From positions 764,733-828,732 of the forward strand of contig CANNCZ010000002.1 in assembly GCA_947503275.1 (NCBI GenBank): a stretch of DNA of 64,000 bases. Reading direction: 5' to 3'. This document shows, piece by piece, positions 35,952-45,181 of the stretch. This DNA is from an uncultured Erythrobacter sp. Lineage in GTDB: Bacteria > Pseudomonadota > Alphaproteobacteria > Sphingomonadales > Sphingomonadaceae. Numbering within the stretch: the stretch's first letter is position 1; each line of letters starts with the position of its first letter. The notes under the pieces are model-generated. The model was given only the letters and a program-made list of their open reading frames with translations. It was not told the DNA's origin and made no database searches. The position numbers and the translations under genes are program-made.

Positions 35952-37718
35952 TTACCCGACGAGTTTTTTACCCGCCCGTTCGACCAGCGATACGTCGTCA
36001 ACCTCGCCGATCATCGCGATCTTACCTTCACCGTCGCGGCGCAGCATCACGAGCGTGAATTCTGGACCTTCATGCGACACGGCTTCGAGCGTCAGCTCTT
36101 CCAATTCGCGCAATTTCTTGGCGAGTTGTTCGCGGATTTCCTTAGCGGCTTTGGGTTCTTTGCCGCTCTCTTCGCGGCGCAGGCGGCGTTCTTCGCCAAC
36201 CACGCCCTTCAACCCGCCATCTGTATCGGCGAGATATGTGGCAAGGGAGCCACGAGCGATGTTGTGCCGGTGCGCATGGGTAAGCACAGTGGCGTATTCG
36301 GTCAGGCGGGTCTTGTCGTAATCCTGGCCAAAGACCAGTTTCACAATCGGCGTCATCGGCGCGCGATCTTGCACGGACAGGCCGTTATTTTCGATCAGCT
36401 CATTATAGGCTTCAGGCTCAGCCTTTGCAGCGAGTGAGAAGTCATAGGCACGGCCAACTGCGGCATACAAAGCTTCGCGGCTGCGATCTTCAGATGCGCT
36501 GGCATTGAGCGCCAATTCGCGGGCCGAAGCGAGGCAGTCATGCATGTCAGCATCGGCTGGCAATTCGGTGATTACAGGTTCGCTGCGAACGGGTTCAGCA
36601 GGAACAATCGCAGCCGGAACGTCGTCTGGCTCGGCTGGTGATTCGACCGAATCGTTAAACTGTGTCCCGTCAAATTGGGTTTCTTCGACCGGATCGACCT
36701 GATAATCGTCTGGATCGAAGTGATCAGCGTCAAGGTCGACCGCTTTCTTCTCAGGTGCCTCGATATAATCGGTCAGCGATGCAAAGCTGTAGGAAGCGCC
36801 TTCGCCATCCTCTTCCTCTTCGATTTCGTCGCCATACTCGTCCACTTCGGGCTCATCGAGGTGGTATTGGCCGAAATCAGGCACTGGCAGGCCGTCTTCG
36901 TCGCGCGCACCAGAATTTTCGTAAGGCACATCGCCGTCGACCGCTTCACTGAGCGAGGCGACATTGTTGGGAAGGGGGTTGGTCTGCGAAACACCGGTCG
37001 CCTCTGGCTCATGCGCAGGCGAATCGGCCCAGTCGGTAACCGGATCGGCGTGGTGTTTGTGCGGTTGATCTTCGACTTCGTCAGCGTCGTCAGTATCGGC
37101 GTCAATCGCCTGATCGATTTCCAGCAGCAGCTCATCCGCTGTCGCGGCGTCCGCCATCTCTTTCCAATTGATAACGCCATAGATGAAATCGATGGTTTCA
37201 TCATCGCTGGAAAATGGCAGCAAAATGCCCCGATACAGGATCGAATTGCCGCGTTGATTCACAAATTCCGCTTCGAAGCCGATGGGAGCCTGATTGGCGA
37301 GAATTTGCATGTAATGGTCAGTAATCCGGCTCAGCAATGAGCGCGGTGGGACATCGGACAGCCGCTCAATATGGCCCTCTGCGCCGCATTCTGCCGCCAG
37401 CTTGTCGCCCAGATATTGGACCACGGGATCATCGATACCGGTGGAAAAATCGAGCAACACGCTGCTTGGGCCGAAATCGGGCAGGTCGTTCGGCTCTAGA
37501 TCTTCGATAGAGGGGAAGGTCGCATCGCACAGCAGGCTCGCCCAATGATTATAGGCGCGCACTTGCATGCGCCGCTCATCTTGACCGATTGCCTCTGGCG
37601 GCAATTCGCGCACGTTTTCCGTGTCGCGCGATGTGTCCGTGTCTTGCGCACTGGAATCCCAGTCCGGGCTGTCATCAGCCGGAAGTCCGGTATCGAAAGT
37701 GCCCCGCAAATTGTCCAT
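35952..37718 (-). CDS. PAS_5-like protein with long acidic linker
   Basis: 588 residues. Residues about 55-190 resemble the alphaproteobacterial PAS_5 domain (RAYNHWASLLCDA, then FLD-like start, YLGDKL, ILLPFSSDDETIDFIYGVINWK). A low-complexity, highly acidic linker (near 200-390) follows. The C-terminal 190 residues are helical, with a charged coiled coil (EIREQLAKKLRELEELT) and a final domain with FTLVMLRRDGEG. No enzymatic domain is seen, so a scaffolding or regulatory role is possible. Confidence 0.75.
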   Translation of the reverse strand: MDNLRGTFDTGLPADDSPDWDSSAQDTDTSRDTENVRELPPEAIGQDERRMQVRAYNHWASLLCDATFPSIEDLEPNDLPDFGPSSVLLDFSTGIDDPVVQYLGDKLAAECGAEGHIERLSDVPPRSLLSRITDHYMQILANQAPIGFEAEFVNQRGNSILYRGILLPFSSDDETIDFIYGVINWKEMADAATADELLLEIDQAIDADTDDADEVEDQPHKHHADPVTDWADSPAHEPEATGVSQTNPLPNNVASLSEAVDGDVPYENSGARDEDGLPVPDFGQYHLDEPEVDEYGDEIEEEEDGEGASYSFASLTDYIEAPEKKAVDLDADHFDPDDYQVDPVEETQFDGTQFNDSVESPAEPDDVPAAIVPAEPVRSEPVITELPADADMHDCLASARELALNASASEDRSREALYAAVGRAYDFSLAAKAEPEAYNELIENNGLSVQDRAPMTPIVKLVFGQDYDKTRLTEYATVLTHAHRHNIARGSLATYLADTDGGLKGVVGEERRLRREESGKEPKAAKEIREQLAKKLRELEELTLEAVSHEGPEFTLVMLRRDGEGKIAMIGEVDDVSLVERAGKKLVG

Positions 37719-37846
37719 GGTCGGCCCTTATGCCTCTTGATTAAAGCTTATCGGGACCGGTTCTGGAGCTACGTGGTAAACATCGCGTTAAGTTGTGCGG
37801 GAAAGTTGTAAGACTTTGAAAAAGAGGTCTCGGGAGAAGAGGATCG

Positions 37847-38284
37847 CTACAGGAAATAGCGCATCTTGATCGTGACACTTTGCGATGCAGAGCCGACGGA
37901 AAAGACCGCATCGTCCCAATCAGGCGGGGCCATGCGAACAGGCGCATCGCGAGAGAAACCATAGCCTTCACGTGGCGCCATGCCCAAAACGCGATTGGCT
38001 TTGCCGTCCTCATTCTCATCATGCAGCAACGCGATGGCATAATCGCCCGGCTCCACATTGGTGAAGCGGATGGTGACATTGTTGCCTGCACGCACAACGG
38101 TGCGATGCGAATTGGGGTCGCGAACACAGCGCGGAAAGACGCTTTCCACCGTGGTCATACAGGCGCGGATCACGCCGTCAGTGTTGCGCAGATCGGTAAC
38201 GGTGATTGTGATCGTCCCGGCGGCGGCGGGTGCAGCTGCGCTCGCAAGGCCAGCACCAACTGCAAGCATGGCTAGGCGCTTCAT
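37847..38284 (-). CDS. DUF2141 protein, exported (paralog 1)
   Basis: 145 residues from ATG 38284, with a signal peptide ending in AAAG. The DUF2141 core has VTDLRNTDGVIRACM, NVTIRFTNVEPGDYAIALLHDENEDGK, and an end with VTIKMRYFL. It overlaps the desaturase-like stop (ATGA). A second paralog exists at 58878-59414. Family function is unknown. Confidence 0.87.
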   Translation of the reverse strand: MKRLAMLAVGAGLASAAAPAAAGTITITVTDLRNTDGVIRACMTTVESVFPRCVRDPNSHRTVVRAGNNVTIRFTNVEPGDYAIALLHDENEDGKANRVLGMAPREGYGFSRDAPVRMAPPDWDDAVFSVGSASQSVTIKMRYFL

Positions 38285-39054
38285 ACGCCGACCTGTGCGC
38301 CGGGTTGATCCGGCACGAGCCGCTGCGAAAAGCCGCGATCGGTCCCGCAAACGCGGTCCCAAAACCGAAAATACAGTCCAAAATTGCATCCGTAATCCTC
38401 ATGATGCTTTTCGTGATGGCTAGCCGATATCACCCATCGTCCCAACGTTGAATGAACAAAGCGGGCAGGCAACACCTCCCAGCCCATATGATTGATCACG
38501 CCCATAATGGTCGCGATGCCCAGTACCAGCCCCAGCATCGCCAAATGGATCGGCACGACAAAGACGAGGATGGGCACGAGTATCGCCCCGCTGAGCGATT
38601 CAAGCGGGTGAAAACTCATCGCAGTCCATGCCGTTGGCGGGCGGCTTTTGTGGTGCACCGCATGGGCCAATTGAAACAGCGCCGGGAAACGATGCATCGC
38701 CCGATGGCTCCAATAAAACCAGCTGTCTTGCGCAAACAGATAAAGGAACACCGATAACGGCAGATACCACAACGGATAGGCCCCCCATTCGGTGTAGAGC
38801 AGCGAGAAACCATGATGGTTCCACAACCAGAACACCGCACCCGCTGGCGCGCCATAGATTAGCGCGGCGATAAGCGAATACCGGATCTCTGTCGCAATCT
38901 GTCGATCTTGGCCCGAATACAGTCCGGGTTTCACTAGCCGCGTCATCCAGGCAAACACCCCGCTCGCCATGAAATATCGCAACGCCACCATCACCGCCAT
39001 GGCGGTGCCCGCTACAAGAAAGGCGAGCCAGATCGGCGTGTCAGCGGGGATCAT
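38281..39054 (-). CDS. Sterol desaturase/fatty-acid hydroxylase family protein
   Basis: 257 residues, membrane enzyme with a di-iron histidine cluster: H117-R-A-M-H121, H131-x-x-H134-H135 and H214-x-x-H217-H218, plus H181-type residues in ATIMGVINHMGW. Several hydrophobic segments separate them. The substrate may be a fatty acid, sterol-like or carotenoid lipid. Coupled with a DUF2141 gene. Confidence 0.88.
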   Translation of the reverse strand: MIPADTPIWLAFLVAGTAMAVMVALRYFMASGVFAWMTRLVKPGLYSGQDRQIATEIRYSLIAALIYGAPAGAVFWLWNHHGFSLLYTEWGAYPLWYLPLSVFLYLFAQDSWFYWSHRAMHRFPALFQLAHAVHHKSRPPTAWTAMSFHPLESLSGAILVPILVFVVPIHLAMLGLVLGIATIMGVINHMGWEVLPARFVHSTLGRWVISASHHEKHHEDYGCNFGLYFRFWDRVCGTDRGFSQRLVPDQPGAQVGV

Positions 39055-39109
39055 CCGTTAAGGTATGACGCAAAAAGGGGTGATGCGACAAGCCCAAGGC
39101 ATGCAGCCC

Positions 39110-39619
39110 CTATCCCTCGCCGCCGAAAGTCGCGCATTGCGGGTCCAGCATGACCGTATGCCGTCGCATCGCAATCCGTGCGAGCCGCTCAACCTGAACC
39201 TTGCGCCGCGCCGATGCCAAGGGGGCAAGCGGTGCGTGGCGCACAATTTCGCCATCATAGGCGTCGGCAACAATCACGCCGCAACTTTCCGGTTGATAGG
39301 CCAGTGTGTCCAGCGGAGCCCGGTCAAGCGTCGGGGGAACACCCCAGAAAAACCGATCGCAATAGTCGAGATAATCTGGCCATTTTGCATCGCCCAATAG
39401 GTCCCCGCGCGCCACTTTGATCTCAACAATCACGATCAAACCCTTGGCATCGACCCCCATAAGGTCCGCCCGTCGCCCGTTTTTGAGCGCAACTTCGCCA
39501 AGGCACCAAATATCATTGCGCGCAAATAGACGCATAACACCGCGCGCAACGTCGCCTGCTTTCAGCGCGTCAGTCGCAGACAGGTTCGAATCAAGTCGGG
39601 ATGGTGCAACGGTTTCCAT
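39110..39619 (-). CDS. mmcB: MmcB-family DNA repair protein
   Basis: 169 residues from ATG 39619. The endonuclease-like core includes GRRADLMGVDAKGLIVIVEIK and a later DYCDRFFWGVPP segment, matching the alphaproteobacterial MmcB family (mitomycin C sensitivity in Caulobacter). An ATG at 39637 gives six more residues. It shares an operon with the following small gene. Confidence 0.88.
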   Translation of the reverse strand: METVAPSRLDSNLSATDALKAGDVARGVMRLFARNDIWCLGEVALKNGRRADLMGVDAKGLIVIVEIKVARGDLLGDAKWPDYLDYCDRFFWGVPPTLDRAPLDTLAYQPESCGVIVADAYDGEIVRHAPLAPLASARRKVQVERLARIAMRRHTVMLDPQCATFGGEG

Positions 39620-39650
39620 GTCCCATTGTTGGAACATACCGCGAACGCAG

Positions 39651-40052
39651 TCAAGCGTGTGGAGCGGTTCCGCCGGCGGAAGGGATGGTTGCCAAGATCG
39701 CTTCGCGTGCATGGTGGAATTCGCGCCACAACGCCATAGCCGGGGCGCTCGCATCATTGCCGCGCGCGTTGATCGTGCTCAAAGCGGAAAGGCCTGGCCG
39801 CATCATGGCATCGATATCGTCGATCCCACGCTCAGCCAGGTCGCGTTGCCATTCACTTGCGCCGCCCAGCGCGTCGGGAAAGGCAGCCAGTTTGCCCTCA
39901 AACGCCTCTGGGGTGAGATCGGCGGCCTTGGCTAGCAATGCGGCCGAAGCGTGCAGGTCTCGCCATCGCTGAGCCAAAGAACCGGTTGGTCGGCTTTCGC
40001 TCGCGGCTGTTTGGCGCATGGAGCGCATTTGGTTTGGTGGAAGTGCTGACAT
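39651..40052 (-). CDS. Small hypothetical protein upstream of mmcB
   Basis: 133 residues, Ala-rich, helical, no signal or membrane segment. It ends 31 bases before mmcB. I do not recognise a domain. Another frame (the N-terminal extension of mmcB) overlaps it on the same strand, so this gene is only probable; its ATG at 40052 follows a plausible intergenic gap before the tRNA. Confidence 0.5.
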   Translation of the reverse strand: MSALPPNQMRSMRQTAASESRPTGSLAQRWRDLHASAALLAKAADLTPEAFEGKLAAFPDALGGASEWQRDLAERGIDDIDAMMRPGLSALSTINARGNDASAPAMALWREFHHAREAILATIPSAGGTAPHA

Positions 40053-40217
40053 AGTCTGTATTGCCTAAGGCAGTCGGCTTGCCGAATGGTTAAAGCGCGA
40101 GCCGGAGATTGCGCGGGCGATACCATCAACCTCCACGCGCGTTGCGAATAATTCGACTGGCGTGCGCATGCGAGGCTTGCTAAGCGCCGCCGCGCCCGCG
40201 ATGATGCGGTCAGGCAA

Positions 40218-40294
<77 letters not shown>

Positions 40295-40313
40295 TTGTTT
40301 TTGCACGCAAATG

Positions 40314-40347
40314 AAAAAGCCAGCCGATGCGCGTGGCACCGGCTGGC
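40314..40347 (-). terminator. Terminator of the autotransporter gene
   Basis: On the minus strand GCCAGCCG (40347-40340) pairs with CGGCTGGC (40326-40319) and is followed by five Ts (40318-40314). It lies between the autotransporter stop and the tRNA. Confidence 0.8.
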
Positions 40348-40384
40348 CTCCCCATTGATCTGGGCAGCCCAGGTCAATTGGTTT

Positions 40385-43300
40385 TTAGAACTCAAAGCGG
40401 ATGCGAACGCCGCCAGAGTGGGACTGATAATCCGATGCGAAGCGTCCGCGGTATTCTGCCCCGATGGACAGGCCGCCTTCGTTCACAAAGTCCAGACCAG
40501 CGCCGATGTCGAAACGGGATTCCGAAGCCTCATCAGTAACCAGTTGGAACGTATCAGCACCGCCATTGAAAGACGCGCCGATCGCCAGTGGATCGCTGCT
40601 CAGGTCATAGGCATAGTCGAGGCTGGCATATGGGATGATGCCCGTTTCGCTCTTACCTGCGACCTTAAGGCCAACGCGCGCTTCGAAAAATTCGGCATTG
40701 TCACTATCCAGGGTCAGATCAAGGCCGCCGGTTTCGGTGAAGGTGTCGCGTGACAGCTCTGCATAACGCAGGCCGCCATTGGGTGTGATCACCACACCAG
40801 CGGTCTCAATGTCGTAACCGGCATTGATGCTGGCATAGATACCATCAACATCGCTTTCACCAACGATCCGCGAACCCAGCGCAGTGCGGCTGTTATCGAC
40901 CGAGCTGATCGAATAGCCCAGCTCAGCGTTCACAAAGGCGTTGCCCAAATCGAAGCCAGCATAGCCGCCCAATTGGAAAGCGTTGATCTCACTGGTGGCA
41001 CCGGCCAATCCATCGGCATCGACGTCGATATCCGAATAGTTGAACAGTGCACCGACTGTGGCGTTCTCACCCAGCTTGGCGTCAAGGCCGAGCGTGAAAC
41101 CGATTGCATCAGCGTCATAGCCTCCTTGGCTAAGGCTGGCCGCATCATGGTCTGCGTTGCGGTAGAAGGCTTGACCCCACAATCCGGTTTCTTCGCCAGC
41201 CAAGCGGTTTTGGACGAGCGAGCTTGCGAAACGCTGTGTCTCGTAAATCTCGCGGGTCACGCCGTCATTGATAGCTGGAAGCAGAGCCAAAGATGCCGTT
41301 TCAAACTCGGTCGCGGACGTGACCGAGTTTAGCGCCGCGAACACATCAGCTGAAAGACGGTTATTGGCCGTCGCAGTTGTAATCGCACTGCCGAAGCTGT
41401 TGATGTTGCCATCGACAGAAACCGCGCCAAGATCAGCCGCATCAATCGTGACCGATACCGAGCCAAGGTTGACGGTGTAGTCGACCAAGAAATCATCATC
41501 GAGCACATTTACGGTGGTGCCGTTATTGGTGAAGGTTCCGGTTTCGGTCAGTACGTCAACGGTGCTGCCAATGTCCGCAACGCCAACCTGCGTCGTGGCG
41601 ATGTTCACCACGCTGCCCGCGCCGAGCACTGTGTCGCCATCAACCGCCAGCGCATCCACGCCAAGGTCGAAAGAGAGCGTGCCGTTTGCAGTGAGGCTAC
41701 CTTCAATGGAGCGTCGGCCATCAACCGTCACAACGCTGGCTGCATCGGTCGATACTGCGACCGAGCTCAGAACGTCGCCGGTCAATGCAAAGTCGCCGAC
41801 ACCGATGCTGAGCGTGTCAGCAAAGGCGGATCCGACAAAGTTGCCGTCCAATGCGCCGCCATTCTGCACGAAGTTGAGCGCACTCAAGGCTGCCGATGCA
41901 TCCACTGCATTAACTGCGCCCGTGATTGTGCCAGAGTTGGTGATAGTTCCGGTAAAGCCCACGTTCTCAACCAAAAGACCTGCGCCCGTTTCCGAAGAAA
42001 TTGTGCCGGAGTTGGTGATGTCGCCTGCAACAGAGACGCCATTGACGCCGGAGAACAGACGCACGCCTGAGCTATCGCCGCTTGGCAAAGCGTCACCGCG
42101 ACCATCGATGGTTCCGGTGTTGGTCAGGCTGAATGTGCGAAGGTCGCCATCGGCCGCACCCAATTGGAGCGATACACCTGAGCCTGCAACAACAGCATCG
42201 ATCGTGCCATCGTTGTTGACTGTGAAGTTGTTCGCTGTGGCGTCGGCATAGACCGTGCCGTTGCGCTGTGCCCCGGTGCCCAGGATTGAGCCGCTGTTGT
42301 TCACGGTAAGCCCGTTGCCATCAATGTTCAGCGCGCGACTTCCCGAAGAAATCGTTCCGGAATTGTTGACGATCGCATCGCTGAAATCGCCGCCGCCCGC
42401 TGGCGTCGGGTTGCCGAAATACAGGCCGTTTTGAACGCCAGAGATCGTGCCGCCTGCTTCGTTGGTCAGTGCACCTTGGAAGCTCACACCATTGACGAAG
42501 CGAATGCCCGCTGCGGTGCCTTGTGTGCTTTCAGAGGCAATTGTGCCTGAGTTGGTGATCGTGCCGGTGAACAGGCCAGTGGTTGAACCATCCAGCAATC
42601 CGCCAACGCGGGTGCGCTCAAAGCGCAGGCCATCGCCTGCCGTCGGCGCGCCAGCGCCTGCTTGACCACGGCCCTGAATGGTTCCGGCATTGGTGATATC
42701 GAAATCGTTGCCTTCCGCGCTCAGCTCAACAGAGAAGCCAGCGCCCTCATTGCCCATTCCAGCATCAATGACGCCGGTGTCGAGGTTGTTGAGCTCAAAG
42801 TCCTGCGCAGTGCTGTCCGCATAAACCGTGCCGTTGCGCTGGTTTGCGCTGCCAAGGATGGTGCCGGAGTTGTTCACGACAAGGCCAGTGCCATCGATGT
42901 TCAGTGCGCGGCTGTCCGATGAAATCGTGCCGAGATTGTTCACAACACCGCCAGTGTGATCAGCGTCATTGCCGAAATAGAGGCCGTTTTGAGCGCCAGA
43001 GATCACTCCGGTCGCTTCGTTGGTCAGGGTGCCCTGGAAGCCGATGCGATTGGCGAAACGGATGCCTGCAACGGTGCCTTGGGTGGATTCTGAATTGATG
43101 ATGCCAGAATTCGTGATGTCGCCTTCATAGACATATTGAGGAGCAAGGCCTGGTCCGAAGAAACGGATACCGTCGCCCGCAGTGCCGCCCATTGGCGATG
43201 CTTGACCGCGACCTTGAATGGTGCCGGCATTGGTGATTGCACCGCCACGAGGCGCGCCGCCGCCGCCAACTTCGATCGCGATACCAGCGCCTTCTACACC

Positions 43301-43801
43301 GGCATCGATTGATCCGCTTGCGGAGTTGTTGATGGTGATATTGTTGGACGTGCGGTTGCCATAAACGGCGCCGTTGCGCTGGCTACCAGTGCCCAAGATG
43401 ACGCCATCATTGTTGAGCGTTGCAGCGGTGCCGTCGAAGTTGACGACGCGCGAGTCTGCTTCGAGGCGACCGGTCGCTGCATTGTTGATGATCGCGCCGG
43501 TTGTGCCTTGGTTCACTTGAACGGTTTGAGTGACTCCAGTTGTCGCGAGCGTGCCCGCATTATCAACGGTCACGTCATTGTTCGCAACAACGACAACGGG
43601 TGCGCCGTCGACTGTGCTTGAAACGCCTGCTGCGGCGGTGATGGTGTCGCCATCGGCGGCGGAGGTTACAGTCGCATTGTCGCCGTCATTGATAACTTGC
43701 TGAGCGTGCGCGCTGCCCGCGACGAAGAGCGCGAGTGAAGAAGAAGTGAGTAACAAACGGCCTGCTGTCAGAGCCGTCTTTCTGTTGTTGGGGGTTGTCA
43801 T
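40385..43801 (-). CDS. Autotransporter with repetitive passenger domain
   Basis: 1138 residues: signal peptide to AHA (residue 33), passenger rich in Gly, Asn and Thr, and a C-terminal autotransporter beta-domain (about 870-1138) that ends in Phe (IRFEF), the usual outer-membrane signature. Residues about 115-630 hold three related modules with SRALNIDG, QRNGTVYA, TNAGTIQGRG and TNSGTI-type turns, as in beta-helical adhesins. No protease or lipase triad was found. Function is probably adhesion or surface structure. Confidence 0.9.
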   Translation of the reverse strand: MTTPNNRKTALTAGRLLLTSSSLALFVAGSAHAQQVINDGDNATVTSAADGDTITAAAGVSSTVDGAPVVVVANNDVTVDNAGTLATTGVTQTVQVNQGTTGAIINNAATGRLEADSRVVNFDGTAATLNNDGVILGTGSQRNGAVYGNRTSNNITINNSASGSIDAGVEGAGIAIEVGGGGAPRGGAITNAGTIQGRGQASPMGGTAGDGIRFFGPGLAPQYVYEGDITNSGIINSESTQGTVAGIRFANRIGFQGTLTNEATGVISGAQNGLYFGNDADHTGGVVNNLGTISSDSRALNIDGTGLVVNNSGTILGSANQRNGTVYADSTAQDFELNNLDTGVIDAGMGNEGAGFSVELSAEGNDFDITNAGTIQGRGQAGAGAPTAGDGLRFERTRVGGLLDGSTTGLFTGTITNSGTIASESTQGTAAGIRFVNGVSFQGALTNEAGGTISGVQNGLYFGNPTPAGGGDFSDAIVNNSGTISSGSRALNIDGNGLTVNNSGSILGTGAQRNGTVYADATANNFTVNNDGTIDAVVAGSGVSLQLGAADGDLRTFSLTNTGTIDGRGDALPSGDSSGVRLFSGVNGVSVAGDITNSGTISSETGAGLLVENVGFTGTITNSGTITGAVNAVDASAALSALNFVQNGGALDGNFVGSAFADTLSIGVGDFALTGDVLSSVAVSTDAASVVTVDGRRSIEGSLTANGTLSFDLGVDALAVDGDTVLGAGSVVNIATTQVGVADIGSTVDVLTETGTFTNNGTTVNVLDDDFLVDYTVNLGSVSVTIDAADLGAVSVDGNINSFGSAITTATANNRLSADVFAALNSVTSATEFETASLALLPAINDGVTREIYETQRFASSLVQNRLAGEETGLWGQAFYRNADHDAASLSQGGYDADAIGFTLGLDAKLGENATVGALFNYSDIDVDADGLAGATSEINAFQLGGYAGFDLGNAFVNAELGYSISSVDNSRTALGSRIVGESDVDGIYASINAGYDIETAGVVITPNGGLRYAELSRDTFTETGGLDLTLDSDNAEFFEARVGLKVAGKSETGIIPYASLDYAYDLSSDPLAIGASFNGGADTFQLVTDEASESRFDIGAGLDFVNEGGLSIGAEYRGRFASDYQSHSGGVRIRFEF
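41914..43459 (-). repeat. Three long degenerate passenger modules
   Basis: Protein residues about 115-290, 295-482 and 486-630 of the autotransporter align module by module. Examples are SRVVNFDG/SRALNIDG/SRALNIDG and QRNGAVYG/QRNGTVYA/QRNGTVYA. The DNA is similar but not identical, so this is old or selected duplication. Confidence 0.75.
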
Positions 43802-43982
43802 TGTGCTGCCTTTCGATTTTCCAAAATTGGACGAAGGCAGATCAGGGGGTGATGCGCCTTCGAGGCAGTCATTTATGGTGCGATTTCCAGCCTGTATAAT
43901 ACAAGTTTACGATGGCTCCGATAAGCGAAAGTTATCACCTAAGCATATGATATTGTTGATATAAAATGTGAAAAACACAAGC

Positions 43983-44020
43983 GGCCGACTTGCGTTTGCA
44001 AGCCGGCTTTTGCGGTGTCA
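43983..44020. terminator. Possible hairpin after the OxyR-like gene
   Basis: On the minus strand GCCGGCTTGC and GCAAGTCGGC-type arms form a stem with one mismatch, followed by a T-rich stretch. It could end the OxyR-like transcript. The structure was judged by eye. Confidence 0.35.
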
Positions 44021-44049
44021 TTTGGGTGCTTTGCTTGGCTGTTCGAAGC

Positions 44050-44964
44050 TTATCCCAAAGGGGTTACATTCTCAGGTGGATGACTGCGAATTTGATCGCA
44101 CAATGCCATCAAAATATGTTCACGCGGACACCCTTTGCGCGACACAAAGCCAATGTCACGTGCGTAGTCGTCACCTTGGATTTCAACGAAGCGGATATCG
44201 GGATTAGCCTGCTCTAAAATTGGCCGGGCGAGCATTGGCATAAGCGAACACCCGACACCTTGGGCCAAGTAATGTGACACCGTTAGCAAATTGCCTGCAA
44301 GCGTATTGTGCGGGACATCAATCCCGATGTTCTCCTCACCACACAGAGCGATAGTGTCAGCGCGCAAGCAATGCTCATCAGGCAACAAAAGCAGTTCTTC
44401 GATCGGAATGTCACAAGCCGCAATTGATCCAGAATTTGCCAACCGGTGCGATTTGGAAACGACCAAAAGCAAAGGCTCACGAAAAATAGGCGTGAACTTA
44501 TATCCAGACATCTCAATTGGGCCGCTAACCAGCGCCACATCAATCATCCGTTGTTCAAGTTCCGTCATCAGCGTCGCTGTGGGTTGCTCACGATAAATTG
44601 TCGTCAGTTCGTCCGACAGCACCTTGATCGATCCGCTGATGTACGGGACGATAAAAGGGGCAATTGTGGGGATCATGCCCAACCGCAGCGGCGCAGCGAG
44701 CGGGTCACGATATTCGGCGGCTGTGTCGGTGAGACGCTGTGCTGAATAAAGGACGTCCTTGGCTGTGGCGACAATGCGGACGCCGGCATCTGTTGTCAGC
44801 ACACCGTTATTCGTCCGCGCGAACAACTCCACTCCCAACAGCTCTTCCAGCTTCTTCACCTGCGAAGACAGTGCGGGCTGACTCACGTGACACGCCTCTG
44901 CCGCCTTGCCGAAATTGCGATAGCGATCAATCGCTGTAACGTATTCGAGATCGCGAAGATTCAT
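44050..44964 (-). CDS. OxyR-like LysR-family regulator
   Basis: 304 residues from ATG 44964. The N-terminal LysR helix-turn-helix is FGKAAEACHVSQPALSSQVKKLEELLG. The effector domain carries two cysteines at positions 199 and 208 (LLLPDEHCLRADTIALC), the same positions as the peroxide-sensing pair of E. coli OxyR. It would therefore activate peroxide defence when the disulfide forms. No catalase or ahpC lies beside it. The neighbour is divergent dcp-like. An upstream extension to 45060 is not supported by LysR homology. Confidence 0.87.
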   Translation of the reverse strand: MNLRDLEYVTAIDRYRNFGKAAEACHVSQPALSSQVKKLEELLGVELFARTNNGVLTTDAGVRIVATAKDVLYSAQRLTDTAAEYRDPLAAPLRLGMIPTIAPFIVPYISGSIKVLSDELTTIYREQPTATLMTELEQRMIDVALVSGPIEMSGYKFTPIFREPLLLVVSKSHRLANSGSIAACDIPIEELLLLPDEHCLRADTIALCGEENIGIDVPHNTLAGNLLTVSHYLAQGVGCSLMPMLARPILEQANPDIRFVEIQGDDYARDIGFVSRKGCPREHILMALCDQIRSHPPENVTPLG

Positions 44965-45181
44965 GGAAAGCCCCTCTGTTGCAAAGGTTCCTTCGTTCGA
45001 AAACGGCCTCAGGTTACAAATTGGATGCGATTTCTCTTGGAGCGCTTGTTGCACCGGCATTTCTAATCGGGCTTGAAATTGGTGCTAATCCCTTGTTCAA
45101 GCCGTTTCATAGATAAACCCACTCTTTCGACGGCGCTTTGCTCCAACGGCATCCGCCCGGCTCGAATATGAAAGATATCGT

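Noticed and set aside
41514..42251. 245-codon plus-strand frame inside the autotransporter
   Set aside because: It has the Val/Pro/Ser-rich composition expected from the antisense of a Gly/Asn/Thr-rich repeat, and no ribosome binding site was seen.
41914..43459. Possible CRISPR-like array
   Set aside because: The repeats are long degenerate coding modules in frame with the autotransporter, not short identical repeats with spacers.
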